64,000 nucleotides of DNA from Haloplanus ruber (GCF_024494725.1 NZ_JANHDK010000002.1:62001-126000); one strand, 5' to 3'. Counted from the stretch's first letter, positions 26,033 to 35,138 are shown. Program-made: numbers and translations. The notes: generated by a model from the letters alone, not told the origin.

Positions 26033-27322
26033 ATGGGGACGCTTCTGATCCACGGCGGTCGCGTCCTACGCCCGGACATGACCGTCGTCGACGCGGACGT
26101 ACTGGTGGACCGCGAGGCGGGCGATATCGTCGCGGTCGGCCCGGATCTCTCGGGCGATGAGACCCTCAACGCTGACGGCGGGTTGGTGATTCCGGGGCTG
26201 GTGAACGCACACACCCACGTCGCCATGACGCTCCTGCGGGGGCACGCCGACGACAAGCCGCTGGATCGGTGGCTCCGCGAGGATATCTGGCCGGTGGAGG
26301 CGGCGCTCGAACCGGGGGACATCGAGGCCGGGGCCGAACTCGGCGTCTTGGAGATGATCCGCTCGGGCACCACCGCCTTCGCGGACATGTACTTCGAAAT
26401 CGACCGCACGGCCGCGGTCGTCGAGCGGGCGGGCCTGCGGGCCCGTCTCGGTCACGGCGCCATCTCCGCCGGGAAGTCGGAGGCGGCAGCCCGCGCCGAC
26501 ATCGAGGAGAGCGTCGAGATGGCGCGGCGGTTCGACGGCGCCGCCGACAGCCGGATCTCGACGGCGGTGATGCCCCACAGCCTCACGACGGTGACACCAG
26601 ACTTGCTCTCGCTCGCCGCCGAGGGGGCGGCCGACGCCGGCGTCCCGGTACACTACCACGCCAACGAGACCGCCGACGAGGTCGACCCAATCGTCGAGAA
26701 GCGAGGTCGCCGACCGCTGATGTGGGCGCAGGACCTCGGCCTCTGTCGCGAGAGCGATTTCCTGGCACACGGTGTCCACCTCGACGGTGACGAGATCGAT
26801 CTTCTGGCAGAGACGGGGACGGGCGTCGTCCACTGTCCGGCCTCGAATATGAAACTCGCCTCGGGAATGGCGCCAATCCAACGCCTGCTCGATGCGGGCG
26901 TGACCGTCGGTCTCGGCACCGACGGCGCCGCCTCGAACAACGACCTCGACCTCTTCGACGAACTTCGCGACGCGGCTATGCTGGGCAAACTCGCCGCCGG
27001 GGACGCGAGCGCGGTCGCTGCCCCGGACGCCGTCCGGATGGCGACCGCGGGTGGGGCCGCGGTGCTTGGAATCGATGCGGGGCGGATCGAACCGGGCGCG
27101 GCGGCCGACCTCGCCGTCGTCGACCTCGACGCCCCACATCTGACGCCCGATCACGACCTCGTGAGCCACCTCGCCTACGCCGTCAACGGATCGGACGTGC
27201 GCCACACGGTCTGTGACGGGCAGGTGCTCATGCGCGACCGCGAGGTGCTGACGCTTGACGCGGCGGCGGTGATGGCGCGGGCCGAGCGACGCGCTCGCGA
27301 CCTGGTAGCGCGGGCGGACTAG
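26033..27322 (+). CDS. Amidohydrolase, probable 5'-methylthioadenosine / S-adenosylhomocysteine / 5'-deoxyadenosine deaminase
   Basis: A 429-residue metal-dependent hydrolase of the ATZ/TRZ-MtaD group. Metal ligands are visible: NAHTHVAMTLLRG (HxH) near residue 60, VPVHYHANE near 210, FLAHGVHLD near 245, and the catalytic LGTDGAASNNDLDLFDE near 300. This group deaminates MTA, SAH or 5'-deoxyadenosine. SAH hydrolase lies just downstream, suggesting a role in recycling methylation by-products. The last four bases overlap the convergent kinase gene (CTAG shared stop). Confidence 0.88.
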   Translation: MGTLLIHGGRVLRPDMTVVDADVLVDREAGDIVAVGPDLSGDETLNADGGLVIPGLVNAHTHVAMTLLRGHADDKPLDRWLREDIWPVEAALEPGDIEAGAELGVLEMIRSGTTAFADMYFEIDRTAAVVERAGLRARLGHGAISAGKSEAAARADIEESVEMARRFDGAADSRISTAVMPHSLTTVTPDLLSLAAEGAADAGVPVHYHANETADEVDPIVEKRGRRPLMWAQDLGLCRESDFLAHGVHLDGDEIDLLAETGTGVVHCPASNMKLASGMAPIQRLLDAGVTVGLGTDGAASNNDLDLFDELRDAAMLGKLAAGDASAVAAPDAVRMATAGGAAVLGIDAGRIEPGAAADLAVVDLDAPHLTPDHDLVSHLAYAVNGSDVRHTVCDGQVLMRDREVLTLDAAAVMARAERRARDLVARAD

Positions 27323-28428
27323 TCGGCGGCCGGCAGCCGAATCGTCACCGCGGTGCCGCCCGGGTCCGGATGCTCGATGTCGACCGTCCCCCCGGAGCGC
27401 TCGGTGATCCACGCGACGAGCCACAACCCCAAGCCGTCGCTGTGATCGAGCGACGTCTCCTCGGCCGCACGGTGGACGGCGACCTCTCCGGACGGGATGC
27501 CCTCCCCGTCGTCGCGGACGGTCAGGGCGACGACCCCGTCACCGCGGTCGGCCTCGACCTCGATCCGGGGGCTGTGGTTGTGCCGGGCGGCGTTGTCGAG
27601 GAGTTCCTCGACGGCACGGCCGACGAGCGGTGACGCCCGAACCGGGAGCGTCTCGGGGAGCGTCGTGACGACGCTCGCGTCCGGAAAGGACTCCCGGAGG
27701 GCGGCGACCGCCGTCTCGACGACGGGAACCAGATCTGTCGGTCGGGGACCCATCGCGGCGTCGGTGCGAAGCCGCTCCAGTTCGCGGAGTTCCTCGGTTG
27801 CTCGGCCGAGGTCCGTGCCGGCATCGTGAATCGTCCGCGCCCGGGAGCGCAGCGTCTCGGCGTCGGCGTCGGCGGCGTCGCTCCGGAGGCGATCCGCGGT
27901 GCCGACGATCAGGTTGAGCTTGTTGCGGAAGTCGTGGCGGTGGACGCGGCTGAGGACGCTGAGTCGCTGGCGGAAGTCGTCGGCGCGGCGGTGTTCGGCG
28001 GTGAGTTGGCGACGGAGGCGGCGCTGGCGGGCGTCGTAGAGGCCGACCAACAGGCCGAGAACGGCCCCGCCGGCTGCGACGTTGACGACGACGACCGGAA
28101 GCGTCGACAGGGGGACAACGGAGTCGAGAGCGACCAGAGCACCGCCGATGACGGCGGTGAACGCGAGCGTGCCGAAGAGCGTCCAGCCGCTGATGCGAAG
28201 CGCCGAGGTGCCGAGGTCGTAGCGGTAGACACAGATGGCGCCGGCAAAGAGCGTCGCGGCGAGACCAAGCGGGACGACCAGCCCGAGTACCGAGCCGAGG
28301 CGGCCGGCCGAGTCGAGCGCCGTCGCGGTGTGGACGGCCACGAAGGCCCACCCCAGGGCGACGAGGATCCCACCGCCCGCCACAGCCCGGGGGTCCGCGC
28401 CGTGGACGGGGCGTGGCCAGAGAGTCAC
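27319..28428 (-). CDS. Membrane sensor histidine kinase
   Basis: A 369-residue protein with about five N-terminal membrane helices (to about residue 120), then a linker and a histidine kinase core. The phospho-acceptor is in RVHRHDFRNKLNLIVG (His near residue 165); the ATPase domain has EELLDNAARHNHSP (N box), VRDDGEGIPSGE (G1) and GLGLWLVAWI (G2). No response regulator is adjacent, which is normal for haloarchaea. A minus-strand CTATTTTGAT element 28 bp upstream supports the GTG start at 28428. Confidence 0.88.
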   Translation of the reverse strand: MTLWPRPVHGADPRAVAGGGILVALGWAFVAVHTATALDSAGRLGSVLGLVVPLGLAATLFAGAICVYRYDLGTSALRISGWTLFGTLAFTAVIGGALVALDSVVPLSTLPVVVVNVAAGGAVLGLLVGLYDARQRRLRRQLTAEHRRADDFRQRLSVLSRVHRHDFRNKLNLIVGTADRLRSDAADADAETLRSRARTIHDAGTDLGRATEELRELERLRTDAAMGPRPTDLVPVVETAVAALRESFPDASVVTTLPETLPVRASPLVGRAVEELLDNAARHNHSPRIEVEADRGDGVVALTVRDDGEGIPSGEVAVHRAAEETSLDHSDGLGLWLVAWITERSGGTVDIEHPDPGGTAVTIRLPAAD

Positions 28429-28520
28429 CAGCGGAAATTACGCGACCATCATCAAAATAGCCACGGCCGCTCGTCGCGGGGAGACGGTAGGGTTTTGCCG
28501 CCGCTCGCGCTACAATACGT

Positions 28521-29798
28521 ATGACACGCACGATAGCCGAGCGCCTCGACGACCCCGCGAGCGCGCGGGCCGCGGGGCGACGGAAGATGGACTGGGCCGA
28601 GGCCCACATGCCCATCCTCGCTGCGCTCCGCGAATCATTCGCTGCCGACGAACCGCTCGCCGGCGAGCGAATCGCCATGGCGATGCACGTCGAGGCCAAG
28701 ACGGCCGTGTTGGTCGAACTCCTCGCGGTCGGCGGTGCGGAGGTTGCCATCGCGGGCTGTAATCCGCTGTCGACACAGGACGACGTGAGTGCGGCGCTCC
28801 ACGCCGTCGACGGCGTCACCTCCTACGCCTCTCACGGGGTCGACACCGACGAGTATTACGACGCCATCGAGGCGGTCGTCGGCGTCGATCCGACGATCAC
28901 CGTCGACGACGGTGCCGACATGGTCACGCACATCCACGACGAACACCCGGAGCTGATTCCCCAGCTCAAGGGCGGGTGCGAGGAGACCACCACGGGCGTC
29001 CACCGCCTGCGGTCGATGGCCGACGATGGCGCCCTCGACTATCCGATGTTCGCGGTCAACGACACGCCGATGAAGACGCTGTTCGACAACGTCCACGGCA
29101 CCGGCGAGTCAGCCCTCGCCAACATCGCCATGACGACGAATCTCTCGGTCGCGGGCAAGACCGTCGTCGTCGCGGGATACGGCTACTGTGGCCGCGGCGT
29201 CGCGAAGAAGGCGGCGGGCATGAACGCCGACGTGATCGTCACCGAGGTCGACCCCCGGCGAGCGCTGGAGGCCCACATGGAGGGCTACGACGTGATGCCG
29301 ATGCGCGAGGCCGCAAGCGAGGGTGACATCTTCGTGACGACGACCGGCAACCGCGATGTCGTCACCCGCGCGGACTTCGAGCGGATGGCCGACGGCGCGC
29401 TCCTGGCCAACGCCGGTCACTTCGACGTCGAAATCAACCTCGAAGACCTCGACGAGATGGCCGTCTCGACCCGCGAGGTCCGCGACGGCGTCCAAGAGTA
29501 CGAACTGTCGGACGGCCGCCGACTGAACGTGCTCGCGGAGGGGCGACTGGTGAACCTCGCCGGCCCCCTGTCGATGGGCCACCCCGTCGAGGTGATGGAC
29601 CAGAGCTTCGGCGTTCAGGCGGTCTGTGCCCGCGAACTCGCCGCGAATCACGCGGACTACGACCCCGGCGTCCACGACGTTCCGGATCGACTGGACAGGG
29701 AGGTCGCGGAGGTGAAACTCGACGCCGAGGACATCGCTATCGACGACCTCAGCGACGAGCAACGCGAGTACATGGACTCCTGGGACCACGGAACCTGA
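28521..29798 (+). CDS. ahcY: Adenosylhomocysteinase (SAH hydrolase)
   Basis: A 425-residue NAD-dependent enzyme that splits S-adenosylhomocysteine into adenosine and homocysteine, relieving product inhibition of methyltransferases. Signatures: AIAGCNPLSTQDDVSAAL, KGGCEETTTGVHRL, the NAD loop VVVAGYGYCGRGVAKKA, and the C-terminal LVNLAGPLSMGHPVEVMDQS. Length and motif order are normal. With the upstream deaminase it gives two routes for SAH-type nucleosides in one 4-kb stretch. Hjc follows in the same direction after 48 bp. Confidence 0.95.
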   Translation: MTRTIAERLDDPASARAAGRRKMDWAEAHMPILAALRESFAADEPLAGERIAMAMHVEAKTAVLVELLAVGGAEVAIAGCNPLSTQDDVSAALHAVDGVTSYASHGVDTDEYYDAIEAVVGVDPTITVDDGADMVTHIHDEHPELIPQLKGGCEETTTGVHRLRSMADDGALDYPMFAVNDTPMKTLFDNVHGTGESALANIAMTTNLSVAGKTVVVAGYGYCGRGVAKKAAGMNADVIVTEVDPRRALEAHMEGYDVMPMREAASEGDIFVTTTGNRDVVTRADFERMADGALLANAGHFDVEINLEDLDEMAVSTREVRDGVQEYELSDGRRLNVLAEGRLVNLAGPLSMGHPVEVMDQSFGVQAVCARELAANHADYDPGVHDVPDRLDREVAEVKLDAEDIAIDDLSDEQREYMDSWDHGT

Positions 29799-29846
29799 GG
29801 GCGAGCGGTCCGGTAACTTAAGAGCCGCCGTCGCCCAGTCGAATCC

Positions 29847-30269
29847 ATGTCCGCGAATCGCAAGGGCGACCGTCGGGAGCGCGAACTCGTCAACGAACTC
29901 GACGCGGCGGGCTTTGCGGTGATGCGCGCCCCCGCGAGTGGGAGCGCCACGGAGCGTGACCTCCCCGACGTGTTGGCCGGCGACGGTGACCGTTTTTTCG
30001 CCATCGAGGCGAAATCCAGCGCCGGTGATCCGATCTATCTCTCGGGCGAGGAGGTTGAGTCGCTGATCTACTTCGCGCGCAATTTCGGCGCTAACGCCCG
30101 AATCGCCGTCCGTTTCGACCGCGAGGACTGGTACTTCTTCCATCCCGACGACTGCTACGTCACCGATGGCGGCAACTACCGGGTCAAAAAGGAGACGGCG
30201 CTCGCCGACGGCGAGGATCTGTCGGCGCTCGCCGGCCACTCGACGCAGGTTCGTCTCGACGACGCCTAG
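29847..30269 (+). CDS. hjc: Holliday junction resolvase Hjc
   Basis: A 140-residue structure-selective nuclease that resolves four-way junctions in recombination. The PD-(D/E)XK core is visible: [17 protein letters not shown] at the N-terminus, [12 protein letters not shown] (catalytic Asp) and [17 protein letters not shown] (ExK) around residues 50-65. Length matches archaeal Hjc. The CTAG at 30266-30269 serves as stop for this gene and the convergent SWIM gene. Confidence 0.93.
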   Translation: MSANRKGDRRERELVNELDAAGFAVMRAPASGSATERDLPDVLAGDGDRFFAIEAKSSAGDPIYLSGEEVESLIYFARNFGANARIAVRFDREDWYFFHPDDCYVTDGGNYRVKKETALADGEDLSALAGHSTQVRLDDA

Positions 30270-30961
30270 GCGGCGCTTAGCCGTGCGTCGGCGGTGGCCG
30301 AGAGGTCGGCCCCGGCACCTCCATCGTCCCCCTCGATCCGAGGCGGACGCAGGCGAGACGCCGGGAAGGCGTACACGGACACCGGCCCGTCGCGCCGGAG
30401 GGCGTCGACGTAGACGGCCCTGAAGACGGGTTCGTGACGGCCGTACTCGGCGTTCGACGGGTAGTCGGCGACGAGACGCCCCTCGTCGGTCTCGACGCGG
30501 TCGGCACGCGCCCCCGTAGCGGCGACGACGAGGAGTCGGTCGCCCGTCTCCCGGTCGACGACGGGGCGGCCCGGGCGGTGGGTGTGGCGCACGCAGAGCG
30601 CCGGGCCGCGGGCGGTCGTGGGGACGAACGCCCGTCCGCCACAGACCGCACAGACGGCGGTCCGGCGGCCCGGCGGTGGGACGAGGCGGGCGGTCACTTC
30701 GAGGGCGACCCGACGGAGGTGTTTGCACCGCCTACCCCTGATCTCGTGGTCCGGGCAGGTGCAGGTCGTAGCGTCGAGGTCGACGACGTACGTCTCGCCG
30801 TCGCCATCGGTCTCGACGGCGTACCGGCCGTCGCGGAGTGGCCGGACGGCCATGGGTTCGACGCGGGCGCGCCGGGCGCGACCGGTCGTGTCGGCGGCCG
30901 GCAGCGTGGTCTTCGAGCGGGTGGCTGGCAGTGACGCGGGTGTGTGTGCTGAGTGCGTCAT
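30266..30961 (-). CDS. SWIM zinc-finger protein
   Basis: A 231-residue protein. A SWIM motif (CxC...CxH) is clear as [20 protein letters not shown], near residue 75, preceded by strands ([17 protein letters not shown]). A second zinc site is probable from CAVCGG and [11 protein letters not shown] about 30 residues later. SWIM domains bind DNA or proteins; haloarchaeal copies are often near recombination genes, and this one is convergent with hjc. The ATG at 30961 is preferred; a hairpin lies in the probable 5' leader. Confidence 0.82.
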   Translation of the reverse strand: MTHSAHTPASLPATRSKTTLPAADTTGRARRARVEPMAVRPLRDGRYAVETDGDGETYVVDLDATTCTCPDHEIRGRRCKHLRRVALEVTARLVPPPGRRTAVCAVCGGRAFVPTTARGPALCVRHTHRPGRPVVDRETGDRLLVVAATGARADRVETDEGRLVADYPSNAEYGRHEPVFRAVYVDALRRDGPVSVYAFPASRLRPPRIEGDDGGAGADLSATADARLSAA

Positions 30962-31030
30962 GGTGTGACTGAGGGTGGGTGACTGCGGGGCGATCAGAGG
31001 CGCATGACACCGGTGGAATCCCGGCATCGT

Positions 31031-31049
31031 TCCCTACCGAAGGTAGGGA
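31031..31049 (-). promoter_or_regulatory. UUCG-loop hairpin in the probable leader of the SWIM gene
   Basis: The minus strand reads TCCCTACCTTCGGTAGGGA: complementary arms of 8 bases (or 7 with a C(UUCG)G loop, an unusually stable RNA tetraloop). It lies 70-88 bases upstream of the SWIM gene start and could act at the RNA level, or as a DNA operator since it is also a palindrome. No transcript evidence is available. Confidence 0.45.
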
Positions 31050-31158
31050 CTGGAGGCACCTAACCCTTCGTCTCAGATGTTCTCGGCGCGGAATATCGAA
31101 ATATCGCCGACGGCGCGAGCATCGAAGCTCTTTTGCCGGGGCCGATGGATGCCCGAAT

Positions 31159-31356
31159 ATGGAACTCGAAGAGGGGATGGTCCGGAAAATCGCCATCTCC
31201 GTCGGCGCAGTGGGCGTTTTCGTCGCGCTCGTCGTCGGCATCGGCGCGACCTACAACGACGGTGGCCTCGGATCGACCGGCGGTCTGGCCCTCATCGCCA
31301 CCATCGCCGTGTTCATCCTCGCGATGGCCGGCGTCGGCCTCCTTCTTGCGGACTGA
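31159..31356 (+). CDS. 65-residue two-helix membrane protein
   Basis: Starts MELEEGMVRKIAISVGAVGV; two membrane helices (ISVGAVGVFVALVVGIG and LIATIAVFILAMAGVGLLLA) with a Gly-rich loop between. ATG at 31159 is the first good start; upstream in-frame residues are Arg-rich. Conserved haloarchaeal proteins of this size exist, to my recollection, without known function. Ends 14 bp before the convergent priL. Confidence 0.68.
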   Translation: MELEEGMVRKIAISVGAVGVFVALVVGIGATYNDGGLGSTGGLALIATIAVFILAMAGVGLLLAD

Positions 31357-31370
31357 CGACGCCGAGGGAG

Positions 31371-32456
31371 TCAGTCGTCGCTCGTGGATCGCTCGGCGGC
31401 GGCCACCGCCGCCGCGTAGTACCGGCGCGGATGGTCGATAGTCTCACAGCGCTCGTCGGGGTTCACGCAGTCCCCGAAGGTCTGCATCGTCGCACACGAC
31501 GGGGCCGGATACTGGCTTCCACCCCCGCCGTCGTCGGCGAGGACGGTCGCCCGGTAGGAGAGGTTGCCGTCGTCGAGGCCGGGCCAGCGCTCGGCGATGG
31601 CGTCGGCGTCGAGGCCGAGCGAGACGAGGAAGGCTGTGACGGCAAACGCCGAGTGAGCGGGCAGGTCGCCGTCGGCCCGGTCGAGCAACGCCTGAATACA
31701 GGGTGGAAACCGTTCGGGGGTGACCGTCTCGACCGATGGCAGGCGTTCGCGCTCGGCAAGGCGGTCCCGGAGCGCGGTCACGTCGTCGTCGAGGGCGGCC
31801 GCGAGGGCGTCGCCGCCGGTACTCCCACGAACCTCGAAGGGCAGGCCCGACGCGACCCGGCGGCGGACGGCCTCCCGGAGCAGTCGGTGGAGTTCGTCTG
31901 TCGCCACGGGCACCGCGCCGTCGGCTAGGTCGCGGTTGACCAGCCGCCAGTCTGCCCCCCAGTCCGGATCGGCCAGGCGGAGATAGGCCGTCACGTCGAC
32001 GCGGAACGCGTCGGGTGCGGAACCGCCGCGTTCGTCCGCGACCCGCCGGACGGCTCCGTCGAGATCGAACTCGTCGAGGAACGTCGACAGGTCGGCCCGC
32101 GGCGTCGAGACGCTCCGGAGTTCCGCGTCGTCGGCCGCGAAGTCCGTCCGGAGGCGCTCGAAGGCCGTCTCGGCTTCCGCGTCGGCGTACTTCTCGACGG
32201 CCGCGGGGACATCGACCAGCGAGACGAGGATGCGGGCGATGGGATACGAGAGGAGTTCGTCCCGGTCGCTCCAGCGTTCGGGTGTCTCGGGGGCGACGGT
32301 CCCCGACATGAGCGCGCGTTCGACCCGTTCGCGGGCGCGGTCGACGGCGGGGTCGCCCTCGGTGACCAGTCGGGGCGGGGAGATGTCGGCCGCCTGCACC
32401 GCCGCCCGTGCCGCGTCGAGGAAGGGATACCGGGCGTAGAGCGGGTCAGGACGCAT
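31371..32456 (-). CDS. priL: DNA primase large subunit PriL
   Basis: A 361-residue subunit of the archaeal/eukaryotic primase, which regulates RNA primer synthesis by PriS. It begins MRPDPLYARYPFLDAARAAV and has cysteines for the C-terminal [4Fe-4S] cluster in FPPCIQALL, PSCATMQTFGDCVNPDERC. YPIARILVSL near residue 70 is another family motif. PriS is not in the window. Confidence 0.93.
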   Translation of the reverse strand: MRPDPLYARYPFLDAARAAVQAADISPPRLVTEGDPAVDRARERVERALMSGTVAPETPERWSDRDELLSYPIARILVSLVDVPAAVEKYADAEAETAFERLRTDFAADDAELRSVSTPRADLSTFLDEFDLDGAVRRVADERGGSAPDAFRVDVTAYLRLADPDWGADWRLVNRDLADGAVPVATDELHRLLREAVRRRVASGLPFEVRGSTGGDALAAALDDDVTALRDRLAERERLPSVETVTPERFPPCIQALLDRADGDLPAHSAFAVTAFLVSLGLDADAIAERWPGLDDGNLSYRATVLADDGGGGSQYPAPSCATMQTFGDCVNPDERCETIDHPRRYYAAAVAAAERSTSDD

Positions 32457-32596
32457 CGGCGGACGCTTGTGTGGCGGGGTGGATAAGCGCGACGGTCGGG
32501 GGCGTGTCGGGCGGGGCTAAGCCTTGCCATCCGAACGGGCGGGCGGGACGCCGCCGGACCACACGACCTAAGTTCGCGCCCGCACTGGAAGCGGTC

Positions 32597-33181
32597 GTGC
32601 CGACGTTCGACTACCCCTGTCCCGACTGCCGGACGACCAACAGCCTCCACGACACGGACTGCCGGTTCGAGGGGACGCCGTGGGCGGCGATGGAGGCCGC
32701 CTACGTCGACGTGGTGGCGGTGCTCTCGGGGGGTGTGACCGACGCGGACGACCTCCCGGAACTGGTCGAGGAGTGGGGCCCGCTCCGGCAGGCGGCCGTC
32801 GAACGACTCCGCCGCGACGAACGCGTCGACGACGCCAACGACCGACTCCGCCTCCTGCCCGCCGAGGAGTACCGCGAGGCGGTGTCGGTTCCCACCCGTG
32901 ATCCGATCAAGACGGTCTACGAGCGCGGGAGCGTCCCCGGCTGTCACGACAACGCTGTCTTCGCCATGATCGCGTGGTACGAGATGGTCGGCCTCTCGTG
33001 GCCCGAAACAAAGGAGCACGTCGTCGAGTGGCTCCGCGAGAGCGGGGCGTGGGACCGCGGCGGGTTCGAGGAAGCCTCGCCCGCGGCGCTGGTCGAACAG
33101 AAACGCCACGTCTACGAGTCGGGCTACGGGTGGAAAGAGAAGGCTACGGCGGCGAAACGCGTCATCGAGCGGAGCCTGTAG
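32597..33181 (+). CDS. Zinc-ribbon-containing protein of unknown function
   Basis: A 194-residue protein from a GTG start (MPTFDYPCPDCRTTNSLHD). The N-terminal CPDC and a further Cys in TDCRFEG could hold zinc. The remainder is helical, with RDPIKTVYERGSVPGCHDNA and EMVGLSWPETKEHVVEWL, and ends in a lysine-bearing helix. It is divergent from priL. I believe it is a conserved haloarchaeal protein but do not know a function. Confidence 0.72.
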   Translation: MPTFDYPCPDCRTTNSLHDTDCRFEGTPWAAMEAAYVDVVAVLSGGVTDADDLPELVEEWGPLRQAAVERLRRDERVDDANDRLRLLPAEEYREAVSVPTRDPIKTVYERGSVPGCHDNAVFAMIAWYEMVGLSWPETKEHVVEWLRESGAWDRGGFEEASPAALVEQKRHVYESGYGWKEKATAAKRVIERSL

Positions 33182-33221
33182 GGGCCGAAGAGACTTTTTC
33201 GGCGGCCGTTCACCCCCTGGT

Positions 33222-33584
33222 ATGGTCTCCGATTCAACCCTCCACGCACTGCTCGGCGCCGTCGTGACCGTCGTCCTCTCTTTCGTCCCCTTCTCGCCCG
33301 TCCTCGGGGGCGGGGTGGCCGCCTACCTGAACGGGGCCGACGCCTCTCGGGGCCTCCGGGTCGGCGCGCTCTCCGGCGCCATCGCGACGGTCCCACTGGT
33401 GCTTTTCGGCCTGCTTCTCGTCTCCTTTCTGGGTCTCTTCGCTCTCGGCGTCGAGGGCGGTGTGGCCTTCGGGATCGGTAGCCTCCTCGTCATCATCGTG
33501 TTCGGGGTGATCGCCGCCGTCTACACCGTCGGCCTGAGCGCACTCGGCGGCTATCTTGGGTCGTACCTAGTCGACGAGGTGTAA
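33222..33584 (+). CDS. DUF5518 family membrane protein
   Basis: A 120-residue protein with four hydrophobic segments (ALLGAVVTVVLSFVPFSPVL, GGGVAAYLNGADASRGL between the first pair, VPLVLFGLLLVSFLGLFAL, LLVIIVFGVIAAVYTVGL) ending GGYLGSYLVDEV. The small-residue-rich GGGVAAYL loop and the C-terminal LGSYL are typical of haloarchaeal DUF5518, of unknown role. It follows the zinc-ribbon gene by 40 bp in the same direction. Confidence 0.78.
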   Translation: MVSDSTLHALLGAVVTVVLSFVPFSPVLGGGVAAYLNGADASRGLRVGALSGAIATVPLVLFGLLLVSFLGLFALGVEGGVAFGIGSLLVIIVFGVIAAVYTVGLSALGGYLGSYLVDEV

Positions 33585-33608
33585 CAAGCGGTCGGGGGTG
33601 TGCCGCCG

Positions 33609-34421
33609 TCAGTCGTCAGCGAACGACCCGACGCCGGAGTTCGAGACGACCGATTCGTTGGCGGCGACCCACCGCAACAACAGGAACGAGAACACGTACT
33701 TCGCCAGGACGTCGAGCGCGGAGTACGCCCACGAGGTGAGTCCGACGGACTGTACGAGCGCGAAGCCCTCGACGCCGACGGCCCAGATGATGGGATACCC
33801 GAGCCACAACACGACCGTGAGCGCTCGAAGCGTCCCGAATATCTCACCCGTACCGGCCGCCGCCGCCGACTGCGGCCACTCGACCAACAGGGCGTACAGG
33901 ACGACGGCGAAGAAGGCACAACTGATCACGTAGAACAGCCAGCGCGACAGGTACGACGAGGTGACGAGCGCCGCAGCCAGGCCGGTCAGACACATTCCCA
34001 CGTCTGCCGCGATGACCGCGAAGATGCTTCCGGTGTCGGCGTCGGCGAGCAATCCCAGCGCGAGCAGGATCAACGGCGTCGACAGCGCCCACGTGAGATA
34101 CCGACCCCACTGGCTCATCACTTCCTCTCCGGCTAGTGCGTGTCCCGCGGGCATCTCGATGAAGCCGACAGTCAACCCCGACAGCAGGCCGAGGTAGCTC
34201 GAAATCGAGACGAGCGGAATCATCAGCGTCGCGGCCCAGATGAGCCGCGGACGTCCCGGAGAGACGTTCCGCCCCATGTATACGAACAACAGCGCAGCGA
34301 GTCCCGCAAGGGCGATGTTGACCCAGAGCGAGGAACTGAGCAACACGTCGTTTTGTATCTGTGAGACCGCTTCTCCCTGTGTCTGGAGTAGCACGCCGAG
34401 TGAGTCGGTTGGGTTGGGCAT
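33609..34421 (-). CDS. hop: Halorhodopsin (light-driven inward chloride pump)
   Basis: A 270-residue seven-helix microbial rhodopsin. The retinal Schiff-base lysine is Lys241 in LDVLAKYVFSFLLLRW. In helix C the sequence WGRYLTWALSTPLILLAL places Arg107, Thr110, Ser114 and Ala121 where bacteriorhodopsin has Arg82, Asp85, Thr89 and Asp96: the TSA motif of halorhodopsin, so it pumps chloride rather than protons. The B-C loop FIEMPAGHALAGEEV is also halorhodopsin-specific. It would import Cl- in the light, aiding osmotic balance and membrane potential. A TATA element lies 34 bp upstream. Retinal synthesis genes are not in the window. Confidence 0.96.
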   Translation of the reverse strand: MPNPTDSLGVLLQTQGEAVSQIQNDVLLSSSLWVNIALAGLAALLFVYMGRNVSPGRPRLIWAATLMIPLVSISSYLGLLSGLTVGFIEMPAGHALAGEEVMSQWGRYLTWALSTPLILLALGLLADADTGSIFAVIAADVGMCLTGLAAALVTSSYLSRWLFYVISCAFFAVVLYALLVEWPQSAAAAGTGEIFGTLRALTVVLWLGYPIIWAVGVEGFALVQSVGLTSWAYSALDVLAKYVFSFLLLRWVAANESVVSNSGVGSFADD

Positions 34422-34450
34422 CGTGATCCGCGTGCCATACGTTCTGTACG

Positions 34451-34460
34451 TATAAATACC
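34451..34460 (-). promoter_or_regulatory. TATA box of the halorhodopsin gene
   Basis: Minus-strand GGTATTTATA centred about 34 bp before the ATG. An out-of-frame ATG at 34438 lies between it and the true start. Sequence between TATA and ATG includes the partial inverted repeat CGTACAGAACG. Confidence 0.65.
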
Positions 34461-34592
34461 TGAAGACGGTTCGACAATATTCTCCGGATTGGTTACTCGA
34501 TCTGTCGCCGACCGGCTGGATCACGGGGTGAGCGAGACGCGACGGTGGCCGCGAACGACCGAACGAGGCGAGTGATACGTGTGACCGTGTGG

Positions 34593-35138
34593 CTACGCGC
34601 CGCTTGCCGGCTGTCCGCCGCGACCAAGTAGCCAGCCGAGCGCGAACAGCGGAAGCGCCGGCAATCCACCAAAGACGAGGACGCCCAACACCGGGCCCAT
34701 GGGAAACGGACTAGTTTGTAGGACGGCTGTGACACCGGTCGCAACCACGGCCAAGAAGACGGTGAAGGCGGCCCACGTCGGCCGCCGCCTGCGCAGGCAG
34801 ACACCGAGCGGGTATCCCGAGAGCGCAACGGCGAGTGCGCCCACCGGAACCAGCGAGCGGCCGCGCCTCGTGCCGGCGAAGATTGCAATCGTCCCAGCCA
34901 GCCAGAGAACGACGGCAAACCGGAGCGCCACCGGCGGCCCCGGACGCCCCGCCAGGTGGACGGACGCCGCGGCCGCGAGCAAAACGAGTCCAGCGCCGAC
35001 GAGGACGACCCCGGGAAGCGCCACGAGAAACGTGGGAAGCGAGAGCAGGAGTGCGCCAGCAACGGTCAACAGGAGGCCCGTACCGCCGAGTCGTCGAACC
35101 GTCGTGGTCCGGTCGTCCGTCTCGGACTCCGTATCCAT
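34593..35138 (-). CDS. Polytopic membrane protein of unknown function
   Basis: A 181-residue protein with an acidic N-terminus (MDTESETDDRTTTVRRLG) and about six short hydrophobic segments (LLLTVAGALLLSLPTFLVAL, VVLVGAGLVLLAAAASVHLA, ALRFAVVLWLAGTIAIFAG and others). Gly/Leu-rich composition and short loops suggest a compact bundle. It is upstream of hop in the same direction but separated by 171 bp that contain hop's own promoter. No family recognised. Confidence 0.65.
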   Translation of the reverse strand: MDTESETDDRTTTVRRLGGTGLLLTVAGALLLSLPTFLVALPGVVLVGAGLVLLAAAASVHLAGRPGPPVALRFAVVLWLAGTIAIFAGTRRGRSLVPVGALAVALSGYPLGVCLRRRRPTWAAFTVFLAVVATGVTAVLQTSPFPMGPVLGVLVFGGLPALPLFALGWLLGRGGQPASGA

